Part shown: one piece after another, positions 1-7,071 of the stretch | Numbering within the stretch: position 1 is the first letter of the stretch | How the letters are laid out: each line of letters starts with the position of its first letter | NCBI GenBank assembly: GCA_041687755.1 | Contig: JBDNJM010000100.1 | Coordinates: forward strand, 1 to 8,311 | Length of the DNA: 8,311 nucleotides | Direction of reading: 5' to 3' | From: JBDNJM01 sp041687755 | GTDB taxonomy: Bacteria > Planctomycetota > UBA1135 > GCA-002686595 | Made by a program: the position numbers and the translations under genes | Notes under the pieces: model-generated | Told to the model about the DNA's origin: nothing | What the model saw: only the letters and a program-made list of their open reading frames with translations | Databases searched by the model: none

Positions 1-153
1 CCAGCGCTGCGGTGCTTGCTTCTTGGCGGCCTCGTAGACTCGCTCGCGGTTGCGCAGTATGGCCTTGTCGCCTCCCGCGTGGCGGACCGCGGGCGTGACG
101 AATCGTATCGAGCTGTGGAGGTGCTCGTTGTTGTACCAGCGCCGGGCCAGGCT
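1..153 (-). pseudogene. IS3-family transposase (OrfB/integrase) C-terminal fragment, cut off upstream and by the window edge
   Basis: Read on the minus strand, this frame encodes 51 residues with the C-terminal signature of IS3-family DDE integrases: RRWYNNEHLHSSIRFVTP, then RHAGGD, then AILRNRERVYEAAKK and APQRW at the window edge. In intact family members, the W-Y-N-x-x-H-x-H-S-x-I block followed by VTPxxRH lies just after the catalytic Glu region. The frame stays open upstream to an ATG at 175-177, but residues before about position 153 (basic and glycine-rich, from a seven-C run on the plus strand) do not resemble the conserved sequence expected there. The gene therefore seems truncated at its 5' side, losing the catalytic D and D residues. 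The 3' end lies outside the window, so whether the element is otherwise complete on that side is unknown. It is probably inactive. Family assignment rests on motif recognition and is strong. Confidence 0.85.
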
Positions 154-337
154 CGCCCCCCCTCTCGCTCTCTGCATCGCTGAACGATGCTGACACAACG
201 CTACACGAGCAGGCGTGAACCGTTGCTGCCTCCGTACTCCCTCAGTCCGAACACCCGCGCGGCCAGGACCCGTGAACCAAGACGGCCTCCTGCGATCCTT
301 CCGGATCGCCGGGCGCCGTCGACCCGTTCACGCGCTG
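154..337. other. Intergenic spacer between the transposase remnant and the pRiA4b-like gene
   Basis: No convincing gene lies in this 184-bp stretch. It contains a 7-bp perfect stem with a TTCC tetraloop (292-298 paired with 303-309), about 30 bases downstream of the stop codon of the minus-strand gene that ends at 338. It could help end that transcript, but no T-run follows it on the minus strand, so it is not a canonical Rho-independent terminator. The left boundary probably marks the place where the IS3 element was broken. Confidence 0.4.
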
Positions 338-1552
338 TCACCCCCCGCCCACCAGCACGGCCCGAACCGCCGCACGGCACGCCTCCAGATCCCACGCTTC
401 CGCGTCGAACCCCTCCGGCGCCCACTCGACCCGATCCTGATGCTCCGGTTCCTCCGGATCCCGCAACGCTTCCAGCAGTTCTTCATACCCCCAGGGCCCA
501 CCACAGTCCTCCGGCGGACAGGCCCGCGCCCCGTCCAATACGCGCCCGCCACCCTGGGCCTCCGGCACAATCGCCTCCAACGTGATCCGGTGCTCCCACC
601 CGTCCCCGAAGTCGTACAGGTAGGTGATCTCTGGCGACCGCACCAGCACCTGCGAGAGCGCCACCGCCTCGCTCGACTGCACCTGGTCGAGGACCTCCAC
701 GTCACCAAAGGTCCCCACCTCGGAACTGAATTGGTGCAGGTGCTCCCCGAGCCACCCCATCGCCGCTTGCAGCACCTCGTGCAGCCCGGCCAGGGTCAGG
801 TTCCCGGGTAGCTCAAGCGTCCGCCAAATTGCAGGTCGAACGTGCAGCAGCTCGACGCGAATCTCCACCCCGCCAACCTCCCCCGCCACCGGTAGAAACC
901 TCCGCGGCCCACCCCCAGGCTCACTCGCCCCCGCCCCTCCAACGAGCCCCGCAACGTTGCCCCAAACAGCCGAGAGGATCGAAGGCCGATTCAGGTTACG
1001 GCGATCCCCCTCCCTCCCAAGCGCCCGCTCGACCGCCTCGTACAACGACTCGAGCCGCGTCAGCCGCGCGCTGATCTCGGTGTGGTTCGCCTCCGCGGCC
1101 ACGGCATCGCACAGGAGGTCCATCAGCTCCAACGGCAGCCGACACTCAAACGCCCGTGCCTCCGCCCACCGCCTCGCCGCGAGGAACATCGCCTCGAACT
1201 CCAGATCCACCCCCAACATCGCCCGCCCCGCCGCGACCTCGTCCGCGGTCAACACCAACTCGAGCCCCCCGTCCCGCAGCGCCTTGAACTTGGACCGGTC
1301 CCACTCCGATCCCTCCCAAGTCGTCACCCGCCCCGAGTCCCCACACCGCTCGCATCCCCACAGCAGGAAGCCAGACCCCACCTCCCGCACCACGTCCAGC
1401 CAGCCCCCGCACGCCCGCTTCCCCGGACGCCGCCTGCAGGCGATCCCTGTCGCCAACGACTCCCCCGTGGAGAGTTGGCTGCCACAGCCGATGACCGCCG
1501 CGACCAGTCCTTTCGGAGCCCCGCTCCGCCCAGTTTCGTAGACCACCTTCAT
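338..1552 (-). CDS. Plasmid pRiA4b ORF-3-like domain protein with N-terminal Cys4 segment
   Basis: This 404-residue protein (from ATG at 1552) has two recognisable parts. Residues about 227-402 match the plasmid pRiA4b ORF-3 family (PF07929): a strand containing HVRPAIWRTLELPG, the helix segment TLAGLHEVLQAAMGW, then YDFGDGWEH (313-321), and CPPEDCGGPWGY (345-356) followed by an acidic tail. The biochemical role of this family is unsettled; members are common on plasmids and near transposons. The N-terminal part has four cysteines at about 39, 48, 67 and 70 (the last two as CERC), followed by TTWEGSEWD. This looks like the zinc-ribbon-like segment seen ahead of some family members, though metal binding is inferred. 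The middle (about 90-225) is probably helical. A GTG at 1666 would add 38 residues, but that extension is basic and unlike a domain, so ATG 1552 is preferred; neither has a good ribosome binding site. The gene diverges from the large repeat-protein gene. Confidence 0.8.
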   Translation of the reverse strand: MKVVYETGRSGAPKGLVAAVIGCGSQLSTGESLATGIACRRRPGKRACGGWLDVVREVGSGFLLWGCERCGDSGRVTTWEGSEWDRSKFKALRDGGLELVLTADEVAAGRAMLGVDLEFEAMFLAARRWAEARAFECRLPLELMDLLCDAVAAEANHTEISARLTRLESLYEAVERALGREGDRRNLNRPSILSAVWGNVAGLVGGAGASEPGGGPRRFLPVAGEVGGVEIRVELLHVRPAIWRTLELPGNLTLAGLHEVLQAAMGWLGEHLHQFSSEVGTFGDVEVLDQVQSSEAVALSQVLVRSPEITYLYDFGDGWEHRITLEAIVPEAQGGGRVLDGARACPPEDCGGPWGYEELLEALRDPEEPEHQDRVEWAPEGFDAEAWDLEACRAAVRAVLVGGG

Positions 1553-1691
1553 CCGGACAGGCTGCCAACCCGCCTCTCCCGAGGCGAGCGGGCAGCGCTG
1601 AACTTCGTCGCGGGACCTCCGCCATTCTGCTCCTGAGCGACGGACCCCCTCCTGCTCGCCTCGCACGGTCTCGAGCCCCTCCAGGCGCGCC

Positions 1692-1715
1692 GTCGGCGGC
1701 AGCAGCGCCGCCGAC
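1692..1715. promoter_or_regulatory. Perfect 9-bp inverted repeat with 6-nt loop in the divergent spacer
   Basis: Bases 1692-1700 (GTCGGCGGC) are perfectly complementary to 1707-1715, with AGCAGC between them. The repeat lies about 46 bp upstream of the start of the ELWxxDGT-protein gene, in the spacer between two divergent genes. It could be an operator-like dyad acting on both genes or an RNA stem in a 5' leader. Very GC-rich DNA makes such stems fairly common, so functional meaning is only inferred. Confidence 0.3.
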
Positions 1716-1761
1716 CCGACGCCGCCCTGCCCAGGTTCACGGGCACGGCTAAGATCCCAGG

Positions 1762-4700
1762 ATGCCGATCCTCGCCACCCACTCGGTCCTCGTCCTCGCC
1801 ACCCTCGCCCCGCCTGCCCAGGACCCGGCGCCCGAGCTCCTCGCCGATCTCCGCACCGAGCTCGTCGAGCAAGCGGACGTCGCCAGCCTCCGCCTGCGCG
1901 GCAGCGCGCTGGGCAAGCTCTGGATGTCCGGCGAGCGCCCGGGCCAGCCCCAGCGACTCTGGACCCTGGACGGCCCGGGCGCCGAGCCCCAGCCCTTCGA
2001 CGTGCTCGACGAGCTCGGGCTCCCGTACAGCGTCACGACCCTCGACGGCGTCACCGACCTCGGCAACGGTCGAGCCCTCGTCAACCTCTGGCTGTTCGTG
2101 CTGGGCCCTTCGATCCTCCTGACCGACGGCACCAGCGCCGGCAGCGAGGTCGTCGACCTGAACCTGCTCGACACGTTCGCCGGATCCGAGGCCCTGTTCC
2201 CCAACCCCGCCCTCGTGAACGGCAAGGCCTACTTCCGAGCCACGTCGCCCGACGGACCTCCCGGCCTCTACGAGACCGACGGGACTGCCGCTGGAACCCA
2301 CCTCGTCTTCGAGGCAGCCAGCACATCGGCGACCGGCCGCCCGATGCGGTTCGGTGACAAGATCCTGATCCAGGAGGTCCAGTTCCCGACGTCTCGGCTC
2401 TGGTGCCTCGACCCGGCCCAGGGCCAGGCGACCCTGCTTGCCGAGGGCGCAGGCAACCAGAGCCCGCTCCGACCCCTGTCCCTCGGCTCCATCGCGGTCT
2501 TCAACTGGAGGCCCGGCATGTTCCTGACTAGCGCGACCGGCACCGAACTGTGGCGGACGGACGGAACGCCCGAGGGCACCCAGCCGATTGCCGACCTCCT
2601 TCCCGGACCCGACTCGTCGTTCCCCAACGTCGTTGCGGCCGATGACGAACGCGTGCTGTTCACAGCCGAGACCGAAGACTTCGGCCGCGAGCTCTGGCGC
2701 ACCGACGGAACCGCGGCAGGCACCCAGCTCGTGCTGGACCTGAGGCCCGGCCCCCTGGACGGGATCGCGGCAATCGGCCTGGACGACTCCATCCTCGAGG
2801 GCGCGGAGCTGGACGGCGACTGGTTCTTCGCGGGCGACTCCAACGGCTTCGGGCCACAGGTCTGGAAGAGCGACGGCACGCTTCAGGGGACGCTCCTCCT
2901 GCCCACCGCGGCGTCGATCTCGAACCCCTCCCGCTTCACCCGCCTCGCGGGCCGCATCGCGCTCACCGCCCGGGACACGGGCACGGAAGACCTGCCGTTC
3001 ATCACCGAGAGCGGCGGTCTCATCGCCATGAGCGACGTCGAGCCCCTCGGCTCCCCCGACCTGCCGGGCAACTACGCCGAACTCGGCGGGCACCTGTTCT
3101 TCACCGACAGGAACCAAGCCAAGGGCACAGTGCTGTTCTCCTCCCCCTTCGCGGCGCCGGAGCTGATCGAGGAGACCCCGATCAACACCGAGTTCCCGAC
3201 GGCGGACCTGAGCACGGACCGGCTGGTCTCCATCGGTGACCGCGCCTTCTTCGCGAGCGTGTGGGTCAACGAGGCGGGTATCCAAGGCGCCGTAGGCACG
3301 ACCGACGGCACTCCGGAAGGCACCTCCGAGTTCTCAAGCGCCCCCGGCTTCCCGTCCCTGGCCGGCTCGCTCGACCAAGACTGCATGTTCTATCGACAGT
3401 CGCCCATTGATGGCTTCGAGCCCTGGATCACCGACGGCACGCCCGAGGGCACCCGCTCCCTCGGCACCTACGCCCTGGGCCAAGCCGGCACGCCCACGTT
3501 CCCCTTCGAGCCAGGCCAACAGTTCGGCGACCGCTTCTACTTCATCGGCCGGGTCCCTGGCGCAGGCAGCGAACTCCTGCGCACGACCGCCGACCGCACC
3601 GCCATCGAGGTCGCCGTCGACATCCTCCCCGGCCCCGGCTCCGGCCTCGACAAGTTCACCGAGCTGCTGCCCTTCGAGAACCGCCTGTTCTTCGCCTGCC
3701 GGCCCCAGAGCCCCATCAACCAGGACCTCTGGTCCACCGACGGGACGCCAGCCGGCACCGCGCCCTTCGCCCCTCACCTGTTCCAGGACTCGACGCTGCT
3801 GGACTTCGAGCGCCAGGCCGACCGCATCGAGCTGCTCGTCCGCCGCCCGCAGTCTGGGCAACTGATCGAGCACTGGACCACCGACGGAACTCGTGAGGGA
3901 ACGCTGCAGCGCTCCACCCGTCGAGGTCGCACGGCCGAGTGGTTCCACACCACCCCGGAACGCTTCGCCCAGATCGAGAACGCACAAGAGAATTGGGTCG
4001 AGCTGGTGCGCTTCACCGATTCCGCGCCGCCCGAGACCGTCCTGGGCCCGATGCCCCTGGACGAACTCGAGGTCTCCCACAGCGCCCCCCACGGCCTGTT
4101 CGTAACACTCGGACTCAATTCCGGCCTAGAGCCCGGCCTGTGGTTCCTGGAAGCCGCGACCCTCGACCTCCGCCGCATCGCCGCCACGCCCCTGCGCATC
4201 GAGCCCGTCGGCAACTCCACCGTCGCCTGCTTCAGCCTCCCCGACGCCGAGCTAGGGCTAGAACCCTGGCTGACCGACGGAACGCCTGAAGGAACGAGAC
4301 TCCTCGCCGACGTCTACCCGGGCCCCCCAAGCTCCACCCCCTGGCCCCTCGGCCGCGCGAACTCCGCCTACGTCTTCAGCGCCCACAGCCCCTCCGTCGG
4401 CCGCGAACTCCACGCCATCCCGTGGTCCGCGATCGGCTCCGGCGATGTCCAGCCCTTCGGCTCGGGCTGCTCCCCGACCGCCGTCCCCGAACTCCGACTC
4501 CCCACCCTCCCAGCCCCCGGCACCACGCTCGCCTTCGAACTCGGCAACCTCCCGGCACTGAGCCCCGCCTTCCTCCTGCGCTCCACCGAGTCGACCTCGA
4601 CCCCCCTCGGCCCCTGCCCCCTCTACCTGGCCCACCCCAGCCTCGTCGTGACGGCCCCGACCGACCCCGCGGGCAGCCTGCAGCTCACCGTCGACGTCCC

Positions 4701-4812
4701 CGACACCCCGACCCTCGCCGGCCTACGTCTGTTCGTCCAAGCCGGCGCCCTCAGCCCCTTGCAACCCACGTTCGAAACGACCAACGCCCTGGACCTGCAG
4801 CTCGGGAGTTGA
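1762..4812 (+). CDS. Large exported ELWxxDGT-repeat protein with planctomycete-type C-terminal module
   Basis: This 1016-residue protein begins with a short hydrophobic segment (residues about 4-17, ending in APPAQ) that fits a signal peptide cleaved near residue 20. About ten degenerate repeats follow, each centred on L/W-x-T-D-G-T-x-x-G-T, from about residue 120 (LLTDGTSAGS) through 264 and 312 (LWRTDGT) to 836 (WLTDGTPEGT). These are ELWxxDGT repeats, which probably build beta-propeller-like blades, with strands such as DRFYFIG and NRLFFA between them. From about residue 899 (FGSGC) to the end is a separate domain of the type found at the C-terminus of many planctomycetal secreted proteins; it may be a sorting or anchoring module. 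No enzyme motif is visible, and the biological role is unknown. ATG 1762 is preceded closely by CCCAGG, so start recognition is not through a well-spaced ribosome binding site. Codons end overwhelmingly in G or C. An almost identical copy of the last 338 bp lies at 7238-7575. Confidence 0.9.
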   Translation: MPILATHSVLVLATLAPPAQDPAPELLADLRTELVEQADVASLRLRGSALGKLWMSGERPGQPQRLWTLDGPGAEPQPFDVLDELGLPYSVTTLDGVTDLGNGRALVNLWLFVLGPSILLTDGTSAGSEVVDLNLLDTFAGSEALFPNPALVNGKAYFRATSPDGPPGLYETDGTAAGTHLVFEAASTSATGRPMRFGDKILIQEVQFPTSRLWCLDPAQGQATLLAEGAGNQSPLRPLSLGSIAVFNWRPGMFLTSATGTELWRTDGTPEGTQPIADLLPGPDSSFPNVVAADDERVLFTAETEDFGRELWRTDGTAAGTQLVLDLRPGPLDGIAAIGLDDSILEGAELDGDWFFAGDSNGFGPQVWKSDGTLQGTLLLPTAASISNPSRFTRLAGRIALTARDTGTEDLPFITESGGLIAMSDVEPLGSPDLPGNYAELGGHLFFTDRNQAKGTVLFSSPFAAPELIEETPINTEFPTADLSTDRLVSIGDRAFFASVWVNEAGIQGAVGTTDGTPEGTSEFSSAPGFPSLAGSLDQDCMFYRQSPIDGFEPWITDGTPEGTRSLGTYALGQAGTPTFPFEPGQQFGDRFYFIGRVPGAGSELLRTTADRTAIEVAVDILPGPGSGLDKFTELLPFENRLFFACRPQSPINQDLWSTDGTPAGTAPFAPHLFQDSTLLDFERQADRIELLVRRPQSGQLIEHWTTDGTREGTLQRSTRRGRTAEWFHTTPERFAQIENAQENWVELVRFTDSAPPETVLGPMPLDELEVSHSAPHGLFVTLGLNSGLEPGLWFLEAATLDLRRIAATPLRIEPVGNSTVACFSLPDAELGLEPWLTDGTPEGTRLLADVYPGPPSSTPWPLGRANSAYVFSAHSPSVGRELHAIPWSAIGSGDVQPFGSGCSPTAVPELRLPTLPAPGTTLAFELGNLPALSPAFLLRSTESTSTPLGPCPLYLAHPSLVVTAPTDPAGSLQLTVDVPDTPTLAGLRLFVQAGALSPLQPTFETTNALDLQLGS
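4475..4812 (+). repeat. Direct repeat, copy 1: 3' end of the ELWxxDGT gene
   Basis: This segment aligns without gaps to 7238-7575 at a constant offset of 2763 bases, both ending exactly at their TGA stop codons. The first 68 bases are identical. By hand count about 28 of 338 positions differ, of which about 18 fall in the last 64 bases. Similarity stops at the stop codons and, upstream, at about 4475. In the intact gene this segment encodes most of the C-terminal module after the GSGC entry. Confidence 0.9.
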
Positions 4813-4919
4813 GCGCCCTCGATGCCTCTGCAGAGAGTGCCCTTTCCCGGAGAGAGTGGATACTTCGATGGAACCGACATGACCCCTGCACACTCTCTCG
4901 CGGTTCGGTAAGCATCGAT

Positions 4920-4952
4920 CCGGGCTCGGCACCTGCTCATCGGTGAGCCCGG
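4920..4952 (+). terminator. Possible terminator-like stem-loop downstream of the ELWxxDGT gene
   Basis: An 8-bp perfect GC-rich stem (4920-4927 with 4945-4952) and a 17-nt loop lie about 107 bases after the stop codon. No T-run follows, so intrinsic termination is doubtful. It may instead protect the 3' end of the transcript, or be a chance stem in GC-rich DNA. Confidence 0.25.
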
Positions 4953-5277
4953 CACAAGACTGCACGCTCGCGTGTCCATCGAACCAAGCTCGTTACCTGC
5001 TGCGAGCGAAGGCGGCGAGGCTCATGCTGGAGCGCTCGTGTTTGGCCAGAAGAGAAGTCAGTTCGACGGCGCCAGGGTTATGGGTTTTGAAGGGGTGGTG
5101 GTTCACGCCCCAAGCAGCGGCAATCACATCGCGCGCGAGAAGATGGGCTCACCGGACGCGTACAAGAAGAATTGCATGCGGATTCTGCAACCGCGAGCGG
5201 TTCCGCAACGCGATCTACGTTCAGGTGGTGTAACAGTTGGTCTGTAGTTTCGAGTTGCGCAGAGCCACAGGCTCGGG

Positions 5278-5306
5278 TTGTCCCTGCCCACAAGGGTCAC
5301 TACAAA
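5278..5306 (+). promoter_or_regulatory. Possible sigma-70-like promoter upstream of the 85-residue secreted protein
   Basis: TTGTCC (5278-5283) and TACAAA (5301-5306) are separated by 17 bases, and each matches four of six consensus positions. They lie in lower-GC DNA about 170 bases before the ATG at 5474. A second AT-rich hexamer, TAAAAT at 5344-5349, matches the -10 consensus better but has no good -35 at the right distance. Promoter preferences in this organism are unknown, so this is a weak call. Confidence 0.25.
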
Positions 5307-5473
5307 GAAAGTTCGCCGTTCCAGTCAGGACTTTCTCCCACGGTAAAATAGCTGTGGTATGTTCGCAACTGTCACTTCTGGAGCAGGCTTTTCTGACGCC
5401 GGCCTGCCCCCCTTGCACGTGGAACATGGCTTCCCACTAAGGCGTCGAACGACCCGGTTCTCAGAACTCCAAA

Positions 5474-5731
5474 ATGAAGACAAAGCTTAGGTTCGCATGT
5501 TTTTCAGTAATCACCCTACTTGCCCCTGCGCTGAGCGGCCCGGCTAGTGCGGCCCCCCTCGCCGGGGAGGCCGAGGGCCGATGCTTGGTTAGCGCGAGCG
5601 TTGTACTTACGCCGGGGGGGGGCTCAACGATCGAGTTCGAATGTGCGCAGGAAACCTGCACAGGCATGTCTGAGCTCGATGTCGTTGTGCTGCCCAACGA
5701 AGTGGTCAGGGGCTCCTGCGATTGCATTTAA
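5474..5731 (+). CDS. Small secreted cysteine-rich protein of unknown function
   Basis: The gene encodes 85 residues. The N-terminus is a clear signal peptide: basic MKTKLR, a hydrophobic core (about 7-20), and SGPASA ending at residue 26 as an A-x-A cleavage site. The mature part is about 59 residues with five cysteines at 37, 57, 62, 82 and 84, including a C-x4-C pair and a terminal CDCI. This suggests disulfide bonds in the periplasm or outside the cell; an odd cysteine number would leave one free or allow a dimer. The mature sequence is mostly beta-prone (SASVVLTPGGGSTIEFEC, ELDVVVLPNEVV). No known family is recognised, and the spacing does not match c-type haem or lipoprotein motifs. No ribosome binding site is obvious before the ATG. 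A strong stem-loop lies 40 bases after the stop, and a membrane-anchored protein is encoded just beyond it. Codon choice is less GC-biased than in the large upstream gene. Confidence 0.65.
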   Translation: MKTKLRFACFSVITLLAPALSGPASAAPLAGEAEGRCLVSASVVLTPGGGSTIEFECAQETCTGMSELDVVVLPNEVVRGSCDCI

Positions 5732-5770
5732 CTCCCTCTGGATCCACAACCCATAAGTGAGCCCATGCGG

Positions 5771-5804
5771 GCCTGCCCAGGCTCCTAGCGGGGCCTGGGC
5801 AGGC
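5771..5804 (+). terminator. Perfect 12-bp stem-loop between the two unassigned genes
   Basis: GCCTGCCCAGGC at 5771-5782 pairs perfectly with 5793-5804 across a 10-nt loop. It begins 40 bases after the stop of the 85-residue gene and ends 37 bases before the ATG of the 309-residue gene. No T-run follows, so it could be a weak terminator, an mRNA processing or stability element that uncouples expression of the two genes, or an imperfect operator. The stem is real; its role is inferred. Confidence 0.45.
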
Positions 5805-5841
5805 TGTCACCCAGGTAAACCCCCTCGCCGGAACAAGACCA

Positions 5842-6771
5842 ATGAACATGAGAAGCAAAGTAAACGAGGAAGTCTCCGCTGTCGGCGGGAAAAGCCATTA
5901 CCAGCGTGTACGTGTGTCGGGCCGGACGAACCAAGGCGCCCTGGCTCTCTGCTTAATCTTCGTACTTGCAGTCGTGCTTGTCATGGCCCTCCCAAAGCTC
6001 GGGGATGGAGGGCTGGCAAGAGATGAAGGCAAGGCTGGGGACATTCATGCATCAGCGAGTGTCGGCGGGAACGCCCTAGGGCCTGACCTGCCGGCGAATT
6101 CGGCTCCTCCGGACCGCGCACCGGGGGCCACAGGAGAGGAATCGTCGGGGGCGGGCGCACCACTCTCGGAGACTCACCCTGCCCCCGAACAGCCTCACAA
6201 CGAAGGCGGTCTAGGCGTTAGGTATACGCGCGAGGCCGGAATCCATCTGGACTCATTTTTTGGGACGGAGCCTGACATCGCTGGATGGGCATCGATATGG
6301 CAGGGGCTGGCAGCGGAGGCCAGGCTCGTAGAAGGTTCTGTCAAGGAGGAGAATGGAGTATTGAGTGGCACCTTCGAAATCGAGCAGGAGGGAGTGCTTG
6401 TTGACTTCGAAATAGGAGGGGATGGATACCTATTAACGTGGAACGACGAGGCCTCGACCTTCTCGAGGGGAGATGTCGACTTCCGCTCTTCAATCAGTTT
6501 CAGCGCAACTGAGCCCGGGGAAATTTCAAGGATGAACGGCGCCGTCCAACTCAAGCCGCGTCCTGGGCAGACGTTTCACCGAGAGGGGCCCGTAGGGCAT
6601 ATTTTCTATGTGACCGCAACTAGCTCAAACGCACGCGCGATGATGCCGTCCTTCAAGGATAATGGCTCGTATGGGTTGACGATCAGCGACTACAAGGATG
6701 AAAATGTCACCGACCAGGGGTATATCGATTCCGCGTACAGCTGGTATGATTTGCTGAGTCAGGTCAACTAG
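5842..6771 (+). CDS. Single-pass membrane-anchored protein with Pro/Ala/Gly linker and unassigned C-terminal domain
   Basis: The 309-residue product starts with about 30 basic or polar residues. One hydrophobic segment follows (residues 33-51, ALALCLIFVLAVVLVMALP), then a disordered linker rich in Gly, Ala, Pro and Glu (about 54-125), then a folded-looking domain (about 126-309). The C-terminal domain has alternating polar and hydrophobic strands (GVLSGTFEIEQEG, VLVDFEIGGDGYLLTW, DVDFRSSISFSA) and an aromatic, charged end (YIDSAYSWYDLL). The topology is probably N-in, with the C-terminal domain outside the cytoplasm. No family is recognised. The QG-ALAL start of the hydrophobic segment faintly recalls prepilin or PilX-like N-termini, but no Glu at position 5 is present, so this is not claimed. 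ATG 5842 was chosen; an in-frame ATG at 5848 is equally possible, and neither has a clear ribosome binding site. Codon use contains many A/T-ending codons, unlike the 1016-residue gene, which suggests a different origin. Confidence 0.7.
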   Translation: MNMRSKVNEEVSAVGGKSHYQRVRVSGRTNQGALALCLIFVLAVVLVMALPKLGDGGLARDEGKAGDIHASASVGGNALGPDLPANSAPPDRAPGATGEESSGAGAPLSETHPAPEQPHNEGGLGVRYTREAGIHLDSFFGTEPDIAGWASIWQGLAAEARLVEGSVKEENGVLSGTFEIEQEGVLVDFEIGGDGYLLTWNDEASTFSRGDVDFRSSISFSATEPGEISRMNGAVQLKPRPGQTFHREGPVGHIFYVTATSSNARAMMPSFKDNGSYGLTISDYKDENVTDQGYIDSAYSWYDLLSQVN

Positions 6772-6918
6772 TTGGGACCCGCCTGGACGTTTATTGTAAG
6801 CCTGACGGCGTCCTGAAGGGCGGCTACGCCGCCGGCGTTGGCGCATAGCACCGAGCCGCCCAGCGCCCCTCTGGTCCTGCCCAAAAACTCGGCCGAGCGC
6901 GGATGGGAGTGCGGAAGA

Positions 6919-6947
6919 ACGTGTCGGAGCAATTTCGACGATCTTCG
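6919..6947 (+). repeat. 29-bp inverted repeat, left arm
   Basis: The arm begins ACGTGTCGGAGCAATTTCGA and ends CGATCTTCG. Its reverse complement matches 7146-7174 at 28 of 29 positions; the one difference lies in the central T/A run. A match of this length is far beyond what composition would give by chance. Confidence 0.85.
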
Positions 6948-7071
6948 CCCCCGCTGGGTGGGGACCCAACTAGACCTCCGTCTCGCCATCCCCCGGCCAG
7001 GCCCGGCTCGATAGCCCCCCTTGCCAACCCAGGCCCGAGCTTGGCGTAGGAGCCAACACTGCCCGGCAGGG

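Larger units (their letters stand above)
4813..5473. other. Long intergenic region with dyads; no convincing gene
   Basis: This stretch of about 660 bp separates the large repeat-protein gene from the 85-residue secreted protein. Open frames here (for example a 91-codon frame from a GTG at 4972) lack recognisable motifs or a ribosome binding site and were not called. GC content falls visibly from about 5200 onward. Two dyads are present near the left end: GAGAGAGTG (4850-4858) with its exact complement at 4891-4899, and CCGGGCTC (4920-4927) with its exact complement at 4945-4952. The left part may be the 3' untranslated region of the upstream gene. The right part probably holds the promoter of the downstream gene. 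Confidence 0.5.

Noticed and set aside
624..1541. A 305-codon plus-strand frame opposite the pRiA4b-like gene
   Set aside because: The translation is Ser/Pro/Arg-rich low-complexity sequence, as expected for the complement of a GC-rich gene, and the minus strand carries the recognisable domain motifs.
1549..3285. A 578-codon open frame on the minus strand, antisense to the large repeat-protein gene
   Set aside because: It is an antisense shadow of strongly biased GC-rich codons. The plus-strand frame has a signal peptide, repeats and a known C-terminal module, whereas this frame has no recognisable domain.
4972..5247. A 91-codon frame starting at a GTG in the long intergenic region
   Set aside because: It has no ribosome binding site, no motif, no signal peptide and no codon bias distinguishing it from overlapping frames. 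It is mentioned only as a remote possibility.
5237..5440. A 67-codon frame just upstream of the secreted cysteine-rich protein
   Set aside because: Its composition is unlike a protein of this window, it has no recognisable motif, and it overlaps the probable promoter region.
5932..5994. Prepilin or PilX-like N-terminus in the 309-residue protein
   Set aside because: There is a Gly before a hydrophobic helix, but no Glu at position 5, and about 30 residues precede it. A plain membrane anchor explains the sequence as well.
6768..6973. A 13-bp inverted repeat with one mismatch (6768-6780 and 6961-6973) as element ends
   Set aside because: It is short, one arm overlaps the stop codon of the 309-residue gene, and its right arm lies inside the interval of the much stronger 29-bp repeat. 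It is probably chance.
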